A stretch of DNA of 64,000 nt from Budvicia aquatica DSM 5075 = ATCC 35567 (GCF_000427805.1 NZ_ATYS01000024.1:22143-86142), one strand, 5' to 3'; positions 46,280 to 57,009 are shown, counted from the stretch's first letter. The notes: generated from the letters alone by a model not told the origin. Numbers and translations: made by a program.

Positions 46280-47872
46280 ATGAAGAAGAAGTTACTCAAT
46301 TTTAGTATTGGTCTGGCAGCGCTGGGCTTAGTTGCCGCAGCTCAGGCAAATACTTTAGTCTATTGTTCAGAAGGCTCTCCGGAAGGTTTTAGTCCACAGC
46401 TATATACCAGCGGTACCACATTTGATGCCAGCTCACTGCCGATCTATAACCGGTTAGTGGAGTTCAAAATCGGCGGGACTGAGGTTATTCCCGGTCTGGC
46501 TGAAAAGTGGGAAGTCAGTGACGATGGTAAAACTTATACCTTCCATTTACGGCAAGGGGTGAAGTTCCAAAGTAATAAGAATTTTAAACCAACGCGTGAT
46601 TTTAATGCCGATGACGTGGTGTTCTCATTTATGCGTCAGAAAGATGATAACCATCCGTATCACAAAGTGTCTGGCGGCAACTATGCCTATTTTGGTGATA
46701 TGGGCATGAAAGAGTTGATTCAAAGCGTCGAGAAGGTCGATGACCATACGGTTAAGATCGTCTTAACGCGTCCTGAAGCCCCATTTATTGCTGATATTGC
46801 GATGGACTTCGCATCTATTTTCTCTGCTGAATATGCTGACGCAATGATGAAAGCCGGCACGCCTGAGCAGATCGATTTAGTGCCGATTGGCACCGGTCCG
46901 TTTGAATTAGTTCAATATCAAAAAGATGCTCGTATTCTGTTTAAAGCATTTGATAACTATTGGGGCACTAAGCCAAAAATTGATCGCTTAGTTTTCTCAA
47001 TCACGCCGGACGCTTCAGTGCGTTATGCCAAAATTCAGAAAAATGAATGTCAGGTAATGCCGTATCCAAATCCGGCCGATTTGGAAAAAATGAAACAGGA
47101 TAAAGATATCGTTCTGCAACAAAAAGCAGGGCTCAATATCGGCTATCTGGCGTTCAATATGACCAAAAAGCCGTTGGATAACCAAAAAGTACGTCAGGCA
47201 CTCAGCATGGCGGTGAATAAAAAATCAATTATTGATGCGGTATTCCAGGGTGCCGGTCAGCCGGCTAAAAACCTGATTCCGCCAACAATGTGGTCATATA
47301 ACGATGAGGTGCAGGATTACGCATACGATCCGGCCCGTGCTAAAGAGTTGTTGAAAGAGGCGGGTCTGGCCGATGGCTTCACCATTGACCTATGGGCGAT
47401 GCCGGTTCAACGCCCTTATAACCCGAATGCTCGCCGTATGGCTGAAATGATCCAGTCTGACTGGGCGGCAATTGGGGTAAAAGCCAATATCGTGACCTAT
47501 GAGTGGGGTGAGTATCTGAAGCGCGCTAAGAATGGTGAACATCAGGCACTGTTGCTCGGTTGGACCGGTGATAACGGGGATCCGGATAACTTCTTCGCCA
47601 CCCTGTTCAGCTGTGCTGCCGCTAAAGACGGTTCTAACTATGCCCGCTGGTGCTACAAGCCGTTTGAAGACTTAATTCAACAGGCGCGGGTTGAACCTGA
47701 TCATAACAAACGTATCGAGCTGTATAAGCAAGCTCAGGTGGTTATGCATGACCAGGCTCCGGCGCTGATGATTGCTCACTCGACGGTGTCAGAACCGGTA
47801 CGCAAAGAGGTTAAAGGCTACCTGATCGACGGTCGCAGACATTCATTTGCTACCGCTGAAATCAATAAATAA
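46280..47872 (+). CDS. dppA: Dipeptide-binding protein DppA
   Basis: The 530-residue periplasmic dipeptide (and heme) binding protein. Signal peptide MKKKLLNFSIGLAALGLVAA with cleavage near AQA, then NTLVYCSEGSPEGFSPQLYT, nearly identical to E. coli DppA. Blocks GLAEKWEVSDDGKTYTFHLR and WTGDNGDPDNFFATLFSC are also characteristic. The ATG at 46280 follows GGGAG; the open frame begins five codons earlier at a TTG. First gene of dppABCDF, separated from dppB by a hairpin. Confidence 0.96.
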   Translation: MKKKLLNFSIGLAALGLVAAAQANTLVYCSEGSPEGFSPQLYTSGTTFDASSLPIYNRLVEFKIGGTEVIPGLAEKWEVSDDGKTYTFHLRQGVKFQSNKNFKPTRDFNADDVVFSFMRQKDDNHPYHKVSGGNYAYFGDMGMKELIQSVEKVDDHTVKIVLTRPEAPFIADIAMDFASIFSAEYADAMMKAGTPEQIDLVPIGTGPFELVQYQKDARILFKAFDNYWGTKPKIDRLVFSITPDASVRYAKIQKNECQVMPYPNPADLEKMKQDKDIVLQQKAGLNIGYLAFNMTKKPLDNQKVRQALSMAVNKKSIIDAVFQGAGQPAKNLIPPTMWSYNDEVQDYAYDPARAKELLKEAGLADGFTIDLWAMPVQRPYNPNARRMAEMIQSDWAAIGVKANIVTYEWGEYLKRAKNGEHQALLLGWTGDNGDPDNFFATLFSCAAAKDGSNYARWCYKPFEDLIQQARVEPDHNKRIELYKQAQVVMHDQAPALMIAHSTVSEPVRKEVKGYLIDGRRHSFATAEINK

Positions 47873-47881
47873 GTGGTATCA

Positions 47882-47911
47882 CCCCGTGATAGCTAATTGG
47901 TTATCACGGGG
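47882..47911 (+). other. Hairpin after dppA
   Basis: CCCCGTGATA and TATCACGGGG form a perfect 10-bp stem with a 10-base loop, 10 bases past the dppA stop codon. There is no T-tract, so it probably stabilises the dppA mRNA and limits, not ends, transcription of dppBCDF. Confidence 0.7.
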
Positions 47912-48148
47912 GACTAATAAAGCGCTGCGTATATTTTGCCGCTATGAGTGTAGTGCATTGTCCGGTTTTGTTATTTCCACGCGGCGAAGGGCAATACTGT
48001 TATTTGCTAATCAGTATTAATCTCTATCGTTGATCTTTACGTGAGTATGATAAACGTTGCCGGGGCATCTGGGCCTGGCCGGAGACTGACTACTGGCGGA
48101 CGAAATCTACGTAATGGCTGAATTATAATAACTACCGAGATTGCCATT

Positions 48149-49168
48149 ATGCTGCAATTCATTCTTCGACGTTTCGGACTGGTTATTCCGACATTTATCG
48201 GAATAACACTATTAAGCTTCGCATTTATTCATTTAATTCCCGGCGACCCGGTGCTGATTATGGCCGGAGAACGGGGGTTGTCTCCTGAGCGTCATGCTCA
48301 AATGATGGCTGAACTGGGGCTGGATAAGCCTTTATATGAGCAATATTTCCATTATATCGGCAACTTATTACGCGGCGATCTGGGTATATCGATTAATACT
48401 CGTATTCCTGTCTGGGATGAATTCGTTCCGCGTTTTATGGCAACCACTGAGCTTGGGTTCTGCGCCATGCTATTTGCCATTGTGGTGGGTATTCCTGTTG
48501 GCGTTTTGGCTGCGGTTAAACGCGGTTCAGTCTTCGACCATATTTCGGTCAGCCTCTCTTTAACCGGTTATTCCATGCCGATTTTTTGGTGGGGCATGAT
48601 GCTGATTATGCTGGTTTCCGTTCAGCTCGACCTGACGCCAGTATCCGGCCGGATAAGCGATTATATCTTTCTTGATACCAGCCAGCCGCTGACCGGCCTG
48701 ATGCTGGTTGATACCTTGCTGTTCGGTGAGACCGGAGACTTCTGGAATGCGGTACATCACCTGATTTTACCTTCGCTGGTACTGGGAACCATTCCTTTAG
48801 CCGTCATTGTCCGTATGACTCGCTCTTCGATGCTGGAAGTGTTGGGCGAAGACTATATTCGTACTGCCAGAGCCAAAGGGCTAGGGCGCCTGCGGGTCAT
48901 TATTATCCATGCATTACGCAATGCGCTGCTGCCGGTGGTTACCATTATCGGTTTGCAGATCGGAACGCTGCTGGCCGGTGCCATTCTGACAGAAACCATT
49001 TTCTCGTGGCCGGGTTTAGGCCGCTGGCTGGTTGACGGCCTACAGCGCCGGGACTATCCGGTGATTCAAGGCGGAGTATTTTTAGTCGCCACCATGATTA
49101 TTTTGATCAACCTGCTGGTAGACCTGCTCTACGGCGTGGTTAATCCGCGTATTCGCTATAGAAAATAA
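48149..49168 (+). CDS. dppB: Dipeptide ABC transporter permease DppB
   Basis: A 339-residue inner-membrane permease starting MLQFILRRFGLVIPTFIGIT. Six spans; the EAA-type loop GEDYIRTARAKGLGRLRVI (about 232-250) contacts the ATPases, and AILTETIFSWPGLGRWLVD is typical. The gap of 276 bases after dppA contains the hairpin above. Confidence 0.95.
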   Translation: MLQFILRRFGLVIPTFIGITLLSFAFIHLIPGDPVLIMAGERGLSPERHAQMMAELGLDKPLYEQYFHYIGNLLRGDLGISINTRIPVWDEFVPRFMATTELGFCAMLFAIVVGIPVGVLAAVKRGSVFDHISVSLSLTGYSMPIFWWGMMLIMLVSVQLDLTPVSGRISDYIFLDTSQPLTGLMLVDTLLFGETGDFWNAVHHLILPSLVLGTIPLAVIVRMTRSSMLEVLGEDYIRTARAKGLGRLRVIIIHALRNALLPVVTIIGLQIGTLLAGAILTETIFSWPGLGRWLVDGLQRRDYPVIQGGVFLVATMIILINLLVDLLYGVVNPRIRYRK

Positions 49169-49178
49169 GGGGCATTCC

Positions 49179-50069
49179 ATGACTGAAATTACCGTTTCTG
49201 CCCCAAAGCCGATGACGCCATTGCAAGAGTTCTGGTATTACTTCAAACGCAATAAAGGCGCGGTTGTCGGAATGATTTATATCATTATTATGCTGATCAT
49301 TGCCGTTGGAGCACAGTGGCTTGCGCCTTATTTGCCGGCAGAGCAGTTCCGGGACTCGTTGCTGACCCCGCCCGCATGGCAGGAGGGCGGAAGCATGCGC
49401 CATATCCTCGGTACCGATGACGTCGGGCGGGATATTCTGACTCGGTTAATGTATGGCGCCCGTTTATCGTTATTGGTCGGCTGTTTGGTGGTTACGCTAT
49501 CGCTGATACTCGGCGTGGTTTTAGGGCTGATTGCCGGCTATGTCGGCGGAATTATCGATATTGCCATTATGCGCCTGGCCGACATTATGTTGGCACTACC
49601 AAGCCTGTTACTGGCTTTGGTACTGGTGGCTGTGTTCGGCCCTTCGATTATCAATGCCTCTTTAGCGCTGACTTTTGTCGCTCTGCCTCACTATGTGCGC
49701 TTAACCCGGGCGGCGGTGCTTTCTGAGGTTAACCGTGACTATGTGACTGCCTCTAAAGTCGCCGGGGCCGGGCCTTTACGTCAGATGTTTATCAATATCT
49801 TACCTAACTGTTTAGCTCCGCTGATTGTTCAGGCATCCCTGGGTTTTTCTAATGCAATTTTAGATATGGCTGCGCTGGGTTTCCTCGGTATGGGTGCTCA
49901 GCCACCAACGCCGGAGTGGGGAACGATGCTCTCTTCGGTTTTACAGTTTGCCCAAAGTGCGTGGTGGGTAGTGACATTCCCCGGTCTGGCTATTTTGTTT
50001 ACCGTGCTGGCCTTTAATCTGATGGGGGACGGGCTGCGTGATGCGCTCGACCCTAAACTTAAACATTAA
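49179..50069 (+). CDS. dppC: Dipeptide ABC transporter permease DppC
   Basis: A 296-residue permease paired with DppB. The TDDVGRDILTRLMYGARLSL (about 87-106) segment and the EAA loop NRDYVTASKVAGAGPLRQMF (about 186-205) are characteristic. Ten bases after dppB, with AAGGGG before the ATG. Confidence 0.95.
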   Translation: MTEITVSAPKPMTPLQEFWYYFKRNKGAVVGMIYIIIMLIIAVGAQWLAPYLPAEQFRDSLLTPPAWQEGGSMRHILGTDDVGRDILTRLMYGARLSLLVGCLVVTLSLILGVVLGLIAGYVGGIIDIAIMRLADIMLALPSLLLALVLVAVFGPSIINASLALTFVALPHYVRLTRAAVLSEVNRDYVTASKVAGAGPLRQMFINILPNCLAPLIVQASLGFSNAILDMAALGFLGMGAQPPTPEWGTMLSSVLQFAQSAWWVVTFPGLAILFTVLAFNLMGDGLRDALDPKLKH

Positions 50070-50081
50070 GCGGAGTGAGAA

Positions 50082-51062
50082 ATGGCACTATTAGACATTG
50101 ATCAACTATCCGTTCACTTCGGTGAAGGTCATGCTCCGTTCAAGGCCGTTGACCGAGTGAGTTACAGCGTTGAAAGAGGGGAAGTGGTCGGCATTGTTGG
50201 TGAGTCCGGTTCTGGAAAATCAGTGAGCTCACTGGCAATTATGGGGCTGATTGATTACCCCGGCAAAGTGATGGCTGAAGGACTGCATTTTGACGGACGG
50301 GATTTACAGCACATTTCAGAAAAAGAGCGCCGTCAGCTGGTGGGGGATGAAATTGCGATGATATTTCAGGACCCGATGACCAGCCTTAATCCTTGCTATA
50401 CCGTGGGCTATCAGATTATGGAAGCGCTAAAGGTACATCAGGGGGGCAACCGAAAAACGCGTTACCAGCGAGCGATTGATTTACTGACTCAGGTCGGTAT
50501 TCCGGCCCCTGAGTCACGGCTGGATAACTATCCTCATCAGCTTTCCGGCGGCATGAGCCAGCGAGTGATGATTGCGATGGCTATTGCCTGTCGTCCGCAG
50601 CTGTTGATTGCCGATGAACCGACAACTGCGCTGGATGTCACCATTCAGGCTCAGATTATCGAACTGCTGTTAGCGCTACAGCAGCGTGAGAATATGGCGT
50701 TGATATTGATTACTCACGACTTGGCTCTGGTAGCCGAAGCGGCACAGCATATTATTGTGATGTATGCCGGACAGGTAATGGAAAGCGGCAAGGCTGACCA
50801 AATATTTAAAACTCCCCGACATCCGTATACGCAGGCACTGTTAAGAGCATTGCCTGAATTTGCCGGAGAAAAGAGCCGATTAGTCTCGCTGTCAGGCGTG
50901 GTACCCGGTAAATACGATCGTCCTCAAGGCTGCCTGTTAAGCCCGCGCTGCGCCTATGCCACAGACCGTTGCCGTCAGCAAGAACCTGAACTGCGCGGTG
51001 AAGCCCGGCGTCAGGTCAAGTGTCATACACCGCTCGACGATCAGGGGAGACCAACACTATGA
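50082..51062 (+). CDS. dppD: Dipeptide ABC transporter ATPase DppD
   Basis: A 326-residue ATPase. Walker [10 protein letters not shown] (about 40-48), [10 protein letters not shown], signature [15 protein letters not shown] and Walker [13 protein letters not shown] are intact. The C-terminal [14 protein letters not shown] (about 286-299) contributes cysteines to the iron-sulfur-type site proposed for this family. It overlaps dppF by four bases. Confidence 0.95.
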   Translation: MALLDIDQLSVHFGEGHAPFKAVDRVSYSVERGEVVGIVGESGSGKSVSSLAIMGLIDYPGKVMAEGLHFDGRDLQHISEKERRQLVGDEIAMIFQDPMTSLNPCYTVGYQIMEALKVHQGGNRKTRYQRAIDLLTQVGIPAPESRLDNYPHQLSGGMSQRVMIAMAIACRPQLLIADEPTTALDVTIQAQIIELLLALQQRENMALILITHDLALVAEAAQHIIVMYAGQVMESGKADQIFKTPRHPYTQALLRALPEFAGEKSRLVSLSGVVPGKYDRPQGCLLSPRCAYATDRCRQQEPELRGEARRQVKCHTPLDDQGRPTL

Positions 51063-52075
51063 GTCAGCATGTACCTTTGTTACAGGCGATTGGACTGAAA
51101 AAATATTATTCCGTCAAAGGCGGGCTGTTTTCACCCATGCAGCAGGTTAAATCACTCGACGGCGTCTCTTTTACGCTGGAGCGCGGAAAAACGCTGGCAG
51201 TGGTTGGTGAGTCCGGTTGTGGTAAATCTACCTTAGGCCGACTGCTAACCATGATAGAACCGCCCACTGCCGGCGAGATCTACTATCAGGGAAAAGATAT
51301 TCTGATGCATGACCCGGTAGCCCAAAAGTTACGTCGTCAAAAAATTCAGATTGTTTTTCAGAATCCTTATGCTTCGCTCAACCCGCGAAAAAAGGTCGGC
51401 GATATCCTTGAAGAGCCTTTGCTAATTAATACTCCGCTCTCTCGCCCTGAACGGCGAGAGCGGGCTCAGGCTATTATGGCCAAGGTTGGCCTTAAGACTG
51501 AACATTACGACCGTTATCCGCATATGTTCTCCGGCGGGCAGCGTCAGCGTATTGCCATCGCCAGAGGCCTGATGCTAAATCCGGAAATTATGATTGCCGA
51601 TGAGCCCGTTTCCGCACTGGACGTTTCCGTCAGGGCGCAGGTGCTTAATCTGATGATGGATTTACAGCAAGATTTGGGCTTGTCTTACGTGTTTATCTCT
51701 CATGATCTTTCAGTGGTTGAGCATATTGCCGACGAGGTTATGGTGATGTATTTAGGGCGCTGCGTGGAGCAGGGAACCAAAGACCAGATCTTTAATAACC
51801 CACAGCATCCTTATACTCAGGCCCTGTTATCGGCTACGCCACGTCTGAATCCTGATGCCCGCCGTGAGCGAATTAAGCTGGTGGGTGAACTACCTAGTCC
51901 GTTAAATCCGCCGAAGGGCTGTGCTTTTAATGCCCGCTGTCGCCGGGCTTTTGATCACTGTTTTCATGTTCAACCGGCGTTAAAAAATTATAACCACCAT
52001 TTGATAGCCTGCTTTGCCGTGGATAAGGATAACGGGACGTTTGATGAGCCGGTGAAGGCGTTGGTGACTGGCTAG
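51059..52075 (+). CDS. dppF: Dipeptide ABC transporter ATPase DppF
   Basis: A 338-residue ATPase starting [20 protein letters not shown]. Walker [21 protein letters not shown], signature [15 protein letters not shown] and Walker [12 protein letters not shown] are intact, with the Cys-containing [15 protein letters not shown] tail. The ATG lies within the end of dppD (ATGA); the frame is open upstream but that is dppD sequence. Confidence 0.95.
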   Translation: MSQHVPLLQAIGLKKYYSVKGGLFSPMQQVKSLDGVSFTLERGKTLAVVGESGCGKSTLGRLLTMIEPPTAGEIYYQGKDILMHDPVAQKLRRQKIQIVFQNPYASLNPRKKVGDILEEPLLINTPLSRPERRERAQAIMAKVGLKTEHYDRYPHMFSGGQRQRIAIARGLMLNPEIMIADEPVSALDVSVRAQVLNLMMDLQQDLGLSYVFISHDLSVVEHIADEVMVMYLGRCVEQGTKDQIFNNPQHPYTQALLSATPRLNPDARRERIKLVGELPSPLNPPKGCAFNARCRRAFDHCFHVQPALKNYNHHLIACFAVDKDNGTFDEPVKALVTG

Positions 52076-52109
52076 CCAGACGATGAGGTAACTTCTAGCG
52101 GGGTTTTCC

Positions 52110-52147
52110 CTCTCGTCACCCCGGTGAAAGCCGGGGTGACGACAGAG
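52110..52147. repeat. REP-like palindrome between dppF and roxA
   Basis: CGTCACCCCGG and CCGGGGTGACG form a near-perfect palindrome around TGAAAG, between the convergent 3' ends. It belongs to the GTCAYCCCGnTGAAA family in this window and may serve as a bidirectional 3' stabiliser. Confidence 0.75.
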
Positions 52148-52173
52148 GTCATTCAGTTAAATAAACACGACTA

Positions 52174-53298
52174 CTAGTCGTTAAAATACCAGTAACCGCT
52201 GTTAACGAAGTTAGCGAGTACCGCAACGAAGGCCGGATCTTCCAGTGCTTCACCCAACTCTTTTTGACCGATTAACGGATAACGGCACATTGCATCAGCC
52301 GCATCGATAAAGTCAGTGTCTATCAGTTCACCGTTGACGTAGCAATTGTCACCGACCCGCAGAACACGAATTCCGCTCAAACGAATCAGATTCTCGCCCT
52401 GCACGATAGAGTCATAAATCTCATCTGAACGATAAGGCGGCTCCGCGGGTGCTAAATCAAGCTCATGGCGCGATAGGGTAATAAAGCGCCCAAACCACTG
52501 GTTAAATTCTTCAGGCTGATTGACTAAGTCGGTCATCATGGTACGCAGACGTTCAAGCTCGTAAGGCTGAACTTCCGCCGGGTGCTCTCTGAGTGTCAGG
52601 TCCGGGTCGCTATAGTGTTCGCCCCCCAAGTCTTGCTCCAGCACATAGTCGGCAAAGCTGCTCATCAGATCGCGACCGTTAGGTCCGCGAAAACCGATAG
52701 AGTAGTTCATCGCTGTTTCATGAGTAAATCCGTCGTGCGGGAATCCTGGCGGAATATACAGAACGTCGCCGGTTTCCAGATCTTCATCGATGATGGGTTC
52801 AAAAGGCTCAACGTGAAGCAACGCCGGGTGAGGGCAATATTGTTTCAGCGACTGGTTAACATCGCCTACGCGCCAGCGACGGCTACCCATTCCCTGTACG
52901 ATAAAGACGTCGTAGTTATCGATATGCGGGCCAACGCCACCGCCGGGAACGGAGAAGGATATCATCAGATCGTCCAGGCGCCAGTCAGGGAGTTTGCGGA
53001 AAGGTTTAACCAGCGCAGCCGAAGGTGCGTGCCAGTGGTTAACGGCCTGAACCAGCAACGACCAGCCTTTCTCACCCAAGTGGTCATAACTTTCAAAAGG
53101 ACCATTGCTGGCCTGCCAGTGTCCGTTTGGTTGACTGACCAGACGACTGTCAACCTCGTTTTCCATGGCTAATCCTGCTAACTCATCAGGGGAGATTGGA
53201 TCAATAAAATTTTTGAAAACGTTCTTTAAAACCACCGGGCGTTTTTGCCAGTAATTTTTCAGAAAGTCATCCCAGTCAAGATCAAGTTGATAATCCAT
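52174..53298 (-). CDS. roxA: Ribosomal protein uL16 arginine 3-hydroxylase RoxA (YcfD)
   Basis: A 374-residue JmjC-type 2-oxoglutarate oxygenase that hydroxylates an arginine of ribosomal protein uL16. The iron ligands are His125 and Asp127 (GPHIDNYD) and His188 (PPGFPHDGF), in the same positions as in E. coli YcfD. The C-terminal part is the dimerisation and winged-helix region. In E. coli roxA is directly next to pepT; here dppABCDF lies between. Confidence 0.95.
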   Translation of the reverse strand: MDYQLDLDWDDFLKNYWQKRPVVLKNVFKNFIDPISPDELAGLAMENEVDSRLVSQPNGHWQASNGPFESYDHLGEKGWSLLVQAVNHWHAPSAALVKPFRKLPDWRLDDLMISFSVPGGGVGPHIDNYDVFIVQGMGSRRWRVGDVNQSLKQYCPHPALLHVEPFEPIIDEDLETGDVLYIPPGFPHDGFTHETAMNYSIGFRGPNGRDLMSSFADYVLEQDLGGEHYSDPDLTLREHPAEVQPYELERLRTMMTDLVNQPEEFNQWFGRFITLSRHELDLAPAEPPYRSDEIYDSIVQGENLIRLSGIRVLRVGDNCYVNGELIDTDFIDAADAMCRYPLIGQKELGEALEDPAFVAVLANFVNSGYWYFND

Positions 53299-53436
53299 AG
53301 TTTAAGTTACCGTTTAGCAGGAAATTGGCGTGATTATATCGAAGGTGAACTAAGAATACCGGATAGGATTCGCAGTTTCTTTTAATTTTGTGGGATTTTC
53401 GAGAATCAGATGATTATCTCTATGATTAGTAATAAG

Positions 53437-53568
<132 letters not shown>

Positions 53569-53590
53569 TTATATTCCTATCCCTCAAGGT

Positions 53591-53720
53591 CGTCATCCCG
53601 TTGAAAAACGGGATCCAGCAGTTGACCTTAGTCTTTTGACTTTACTGCTAGGGCCAAGGTCAAATTCAAGGACTGGATCCCATTTTTCAACGGGATTGAA
53701 GTTGGCGGCGAGATGACGAT
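53591..53720. repeat. Facing pair of REP-like palindromes
   Basis: CGTCATCCCGTTGAAAAACG (53591) continues to GGATCCAGCA, and its inverse CTGGATCCCATTTTTCAACG starts at 53673 with GATGACG at 53712. Inner parts TTGACCTTAG and CCAAGGTCAA also pair, so the whole 130 bases fold into one long hairpin. The inner TTGACC is the same unit that forms the neighbouring tandem array. Confidence 0.85.
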
Positions 53721-53912
53721 TGCGTAGTTAGGGTGGCCGTTGGCGACAAGATGACGACTGAGTAGTTAGGATGGCGGTTGAGGAGACGGCTAATTAACCG
53801 CCAAGGGCCACAGCAGCCCCTAAATCACAATAATATCTGATTAACCATTATGGTTAACCTGAGTAAAGCGCTATGATATAGCCCGTTATGGTATTGACCA
53901 CCTTTTCAGGTA

Positions 53913-54851
53913 TTGATACCCGTTGAATTCAGCACTGATAAATTTTACTCCGGACCTCTTTTGACCGACATACCCTTAGATAGCCCTGATAACGCCCCGG
54001 CGGAAATGCCCCGGTTTCCCATTTACGATCTTCATAGCCATACTTTGGCTTCTGACGGCATGCTTACCCCTGCACAGTTGGTTGCCAGGGCGGTAGAGAT
54101 GCGGGTTAGCGTGTTAGCTATTACCGATCACGATACCACGGCCGGGTTGGAAGAGGCTCATCAGGCAATTATCCAGCAGGCTTTACCACTGCGGCTGGTG
54201 AACGGCGTTGAAATTTCTACCGTTTGGGAAAACTTTGATATTCATATCGTCGGTCTAGGGATTGATCCGCAATCTCCAGCGATGATTGCCTTATTGGCAG
54301 ATCAGGCCGGAAGGCGGCAGATTAGGGCAGAAGAGATTGCCCGGCGGCTAGAGAAGCATCAGATTCCCGATGCGTTGGCCGGTGCTAAAGCTTTTGCCGG
54401 TGATGCAGGCATTACCCGCGCCCATTTCGCCCGCTATTTAGTCGAGATTGGTAAGGCACCCAATATGGCTCAGGTATTTAAAAAATATCTGGCGAAAGGG
54501 AAAACGGGCTATGTACCGCCGCAATGGTGTACAATTAGCGATGCCGTTGAGGCTATTCATCTTGCCGGCGGGCAGGCCGTTTTAGCCCATCCGGCTCGTT
54601 ATGATTTATCTCCCAAGTGGTTAAGGCGCCTGATTATTGATTTTAAGCAGGCTGGCGGTGAGGCAATAGAAGTGGCTCAGTGTCAGCAGGCGCCGGATGA
54701 ACGTACTCAGTTAGCCCGATATGCCGAGGAATACCAGCTGTTGGCTTCTCAAGGGTCTGACTTTCATTTCCCTTGTGCATGGCTTGAATTAGGCCGCCGG
54801 TTATCCTTACCGGACAAGGTTATTCCGGTGTGGCAGGATTGGTTTAAATAA
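53913..54851 (+). CDS. rnm: RNase AM (5'-3' exoribonuclease, YciV/TrpH PHP family)
   Basis: A PHP-domain exonuclease that matures the 5' end of ribosomal RNAs and degrades 3',5'-bisphosphate nucleotides. Metal motifs: [12 protein letters not shown] (about 38-49), [10 protein letters not shown] (about 69-78), GVEIST (about 98) and GSDFHFP near the C-terminus (about 289). The TTG at 53913 gives 312 residues and an N-terminus about 30 residues longer than E. coli YciV; the ATG at 54006 ([12 protein letters not shown]) would match its length better. Which one is used is undecided. It is followed by yciO as in E. coli. Confidence 0.9.
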   Translation: MIPVEFSTDKFYSGPLLTDIPLDSPDNAPAEMPRFPIYDLHSHTLASDGMLTPAQLVARAVEMRVSVLAITDHDTTAGLEEAHQAIIQQALPLRLVNGVEISTVWENFDIHIVGLGIDPQSPAMIALLADQAGRRQIRAEEIARRLEKHQIPDALAGAKAFAGDAGITRAHFARYLVEIGKAPNMAQVFKKYLAKGKTGYVPPQWCTISDAVEAIHLAGGQAVLAHPARYDLSPKWLRRLIIDFKQAGGEAIEVAQCQQAPDERTQLARYAEEYQLLASQGSDFHFPCAWLELGRRLSLPDKVIPVWQDWFK

Positions 54852-54947
54852 TCCGCTCACAATATTATATTCAGCTAAATGGCCGCAAGGCGGTTTAGTT
54901 TTTGTAGTTATTGACCTTGACTGCAGATAAGCGTTAAAGGAGTTCCT

Positions 54948-55568
54948 ATGAGTCAGTTTTTTTATATCCATCAGGATAATCCCCAACCGAGGCTGATTAG
55001 CCAGTCGGTCGAATTTTTACGTAAAGGCGGGGTCATTGTCTATCCGACTGATTCTGGTTATGCGTTAGGTTGCATGTTAGAAGAAAAGCATGCCATGGAG
55101 CGCATTTGTCGTATCCGTAAGTTGGATGACAACCATAACTTTACGCTGGTTTGCCGTGACCTGTCGGAATTGTCGACCTATGCTCACGTGGATAATAAGG
55201 CATTTCGCTTAATTAAAAATAATACGCCGGGCAACTACACGTTTATTTTGAAAGCGACGAAAGAAGTTCCACGCCGGCTGATGAATGACAAGCGTAAAAC
55301 TATCGGATTACGCGTACCCTCTAATCCGATTGCTTTGGCGTTATTGGGCGAGTTAAATGCGCCACTAATGTCAACCACCCTGATGCTGCCGGGTAATGAT
55401 TTTGCTGAGTCCGATCCTGAAGAGATTCGGGATACTTTATCTAAGCACGTCGACTTAATTATTAACGGTGGTTATCTGGGGCAACAGCCAACAACGGTGG
55501 TTGACCTGACGGATGATTCGCCGGTTGTTATTCGTGAAGGGGCAGGCGATCCTACTCCGTTCCGTTGA
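54948..55568 (+). CDS. yciO: YciO, Sua5/YrdC-family protein
   Basis: A 206-residue protein of the YrdC/Sua5 fold, related to the threonylcarbamoyl-AMP synthase TsaC. Blocks GGVIVYPTDSGYALGCMLE (about 27-45) and KTIGLRVPSN (about 117-126) are present. E. coli YciO is a paralogue whose in vivo role is unclear. AAGGAG lies 8 bases before the start. Gene order rnm-yciO-rluB is as in E. coli except that yciQ is missing. Confidence 0.94.
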   Translation: MSQFFYIHQDNPQPRLISQSVEFLRKGGVIVYPTDSGYALGCMLEEKHAMERICRIRKLDDNHNFTLVCRDLSELSTYAHVDNKAFRLIKNNTPGNYTFILKATKEVPRRLMNDKRKTIGLRVPSNPIALALLGELNAPLMSTTLMLPGNDFAESDPEEIRDTLSKHVDLIINGGYLGQQPTTVVDLTDDSPVVIREGAGDPTPFR

Positions 55569-55667
55569 TGGGGACGGGCGCATAAGGTATTATCCGGTAC
55601 AAATGCTCCAACATTTTATTCATCCCCCATATCTGACGCCTGTGAAGGCGACAAAAGAGGTTGCTCA

Positions 55668-56552
55668 ATGAGCGAAAAGTTACAAAAAGTTTTGGCTAAC
55701 TCAGGCCATGGTTCTCGTCGGGAAATTGAAGCTATTATTCAAGCCGGCCGCATCAGCGTTGACGGTAAAATAGCGACCCTTGGCGATCGCATTGAAGTTA
55801 CCGCATCGACTAAAGTACGTATTGACGGACATGTTGTGGCTATCCGTGAAGCGGAAGAGGACATTTGTCGGGTTTTAGCCTACTACAAACCTGAAGGTGA
55901 GCTCTGTACGCGTAAAGATCCGGAAGGCCGTCCGACGGTATTTGATCGTTTACCTAAAATGCGCGGTGCCCGCTGGATTGCGGTTGGTCGTCTGGACGTT
56001 AACACTTCAGGCCTGATGCTATTTACCACTGACGGTGAACTGGCAAACCGCTTAATGCACCCTAGCCGGGAGGTTGAGCGGGAATATGCGGTACGGGTAT
56101 TCGGTCTGGTTGACGAAGATAAGCTTAAGCAGCTTAGAAAAGGCGTCCAGTTGGAAGACGGGATGGCCTCATTTAAGACTATCAGCTTCCAGGGCGGAGA
56201 AGGTATCAACCAATGGTATAACGTCACCCTGACTGAAGGGCGTAACCGTGAGGTGCGTCGCTTATGGGAAGCGGTTGATGTTCAGGTTAGCCGCCTGATT
56301 CGGGTTCGTTATGGTGACCTTGGCCTGCCGAAAGGTTTGCCTCGTGGCGGATATACCGAGCTTGAGCTAAGCGCGATTAATTATCTGCGTAAGCTGGTGG
56401 ATCTGGCGCCTGAAACCGAAAGTAAGATTCCGGTGGAACGTGATCGCCGTCGCACGAAAGCAAATCAAATTCGTCGCGCGGTGAAGAAACATAGCCAAAG
56501 ACCTGCTTCCAGAAGTCCTTCCAGAAGGACCACACAGACCAAGCGTGGCTAG
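55668..56552 (+). CDS. rluB: 23S rRNA pseudouridine(2605) synthase RluB
   Basis: A 294-residue pseudouridine synthase that modifies U2605 of 23S rRNA. N-terminal S4 RNA-binding domain (about 1-60), catalytic Asp110 in [25 protein letters not shown] (about 192-202) and a basic Arg/Lys/Ser-rich tail from about 258. Length agrees with the family. It is followed by a strong terminator. Confidence 0.95.
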   Translation: MSEKLQKVLANSGHGSRREIEAIIQAGRISVDGKIATLGDRIEVTASTKVRIDGHVVAIREAEEDICRVLAYYKPEGELCTRKDPEGRPTVFDRLPKMRGARWIAVGRLDVNTSGLMLFTTDGELANRLMHPSREVEREYAVRVFGLVDEDKLKQLRKGVQLEDGMASFKTISFQGGEGINQWYNVTLTEGRNREVRRLWEAVDVQVSRLIRVRYGDLGLPKGLPRGGYTELELSAINYLRKLVDLAPETESKIPVERDRRRTKANQIRRAVKKHSQRPASRSPSRRTTQTKRG

Positions 56553-57009
56553 TTAAATTATTGAGAAAATAGCGCCTAAAAAGGCGCTATTTTTTTGTCT
56601 GGAATCACCCGTTTTACGCGGCTGAATTGGTTTTTAATTACTTATTATTCAATTGGTTACTATTTTTACCTTACGGCCGGTAGCTGAGCGTTTTTTATTC
56701 ACCTCTATCTCTACTCCTCATTGCCAGTTACTTCCACTTTGCACTCATCATACAACGCTTTCTTCCACTTTATTTCCACTTTGAACCGGAAAAAGTCGGT
56801 CTACAAAGAATAAATTAAAGTGTGTAGGGTGGCCTCATCGGAGAAATCAGCAGAGTGGCCGGCCTATTTTGAGTCACTCAACAATCGGGTTACTGAGTTC
56901 CGGCATATTTCTTTTTAGTCGGTCGAATAATCTAGCGTTCTTTTGCGTATTGAACGGCAGAATTAATATATTCGTCCATAATTATCGTATTTGATAAGAG
57001 ATAAGATTG
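56553..57009. other. Promoter region of the EF_0829-like operon
   Basis: About 455 bases between rluB and the PRD gene. After the rluB terminator it holds three direct copies of TTCCACTTT (56732, 56763, 56774), the last two 11 bases apart, i.e. about one helical turn. They are candidate activator or repressor sites for the operon. I found no sigma54 -24/-12 promoter, unlike the levR/dgaR systems. No gene is seen. Confidence 0.5.
56566..56596 (+). terminator. Terminator after rluB
   Basis: ATAGCGCC and GGCGCTAT form a perfect stem with a TAAAAA loop and a T7 run. Confidence 0.93.

Noticed and set aside
56553..57009. Sigma54 promoter for the EF_0829-like operon
   Set aside because: No TGGCAC-N5-TTGC match was found; TGGCCGGCCTATTTTG lacks the -12 GC.
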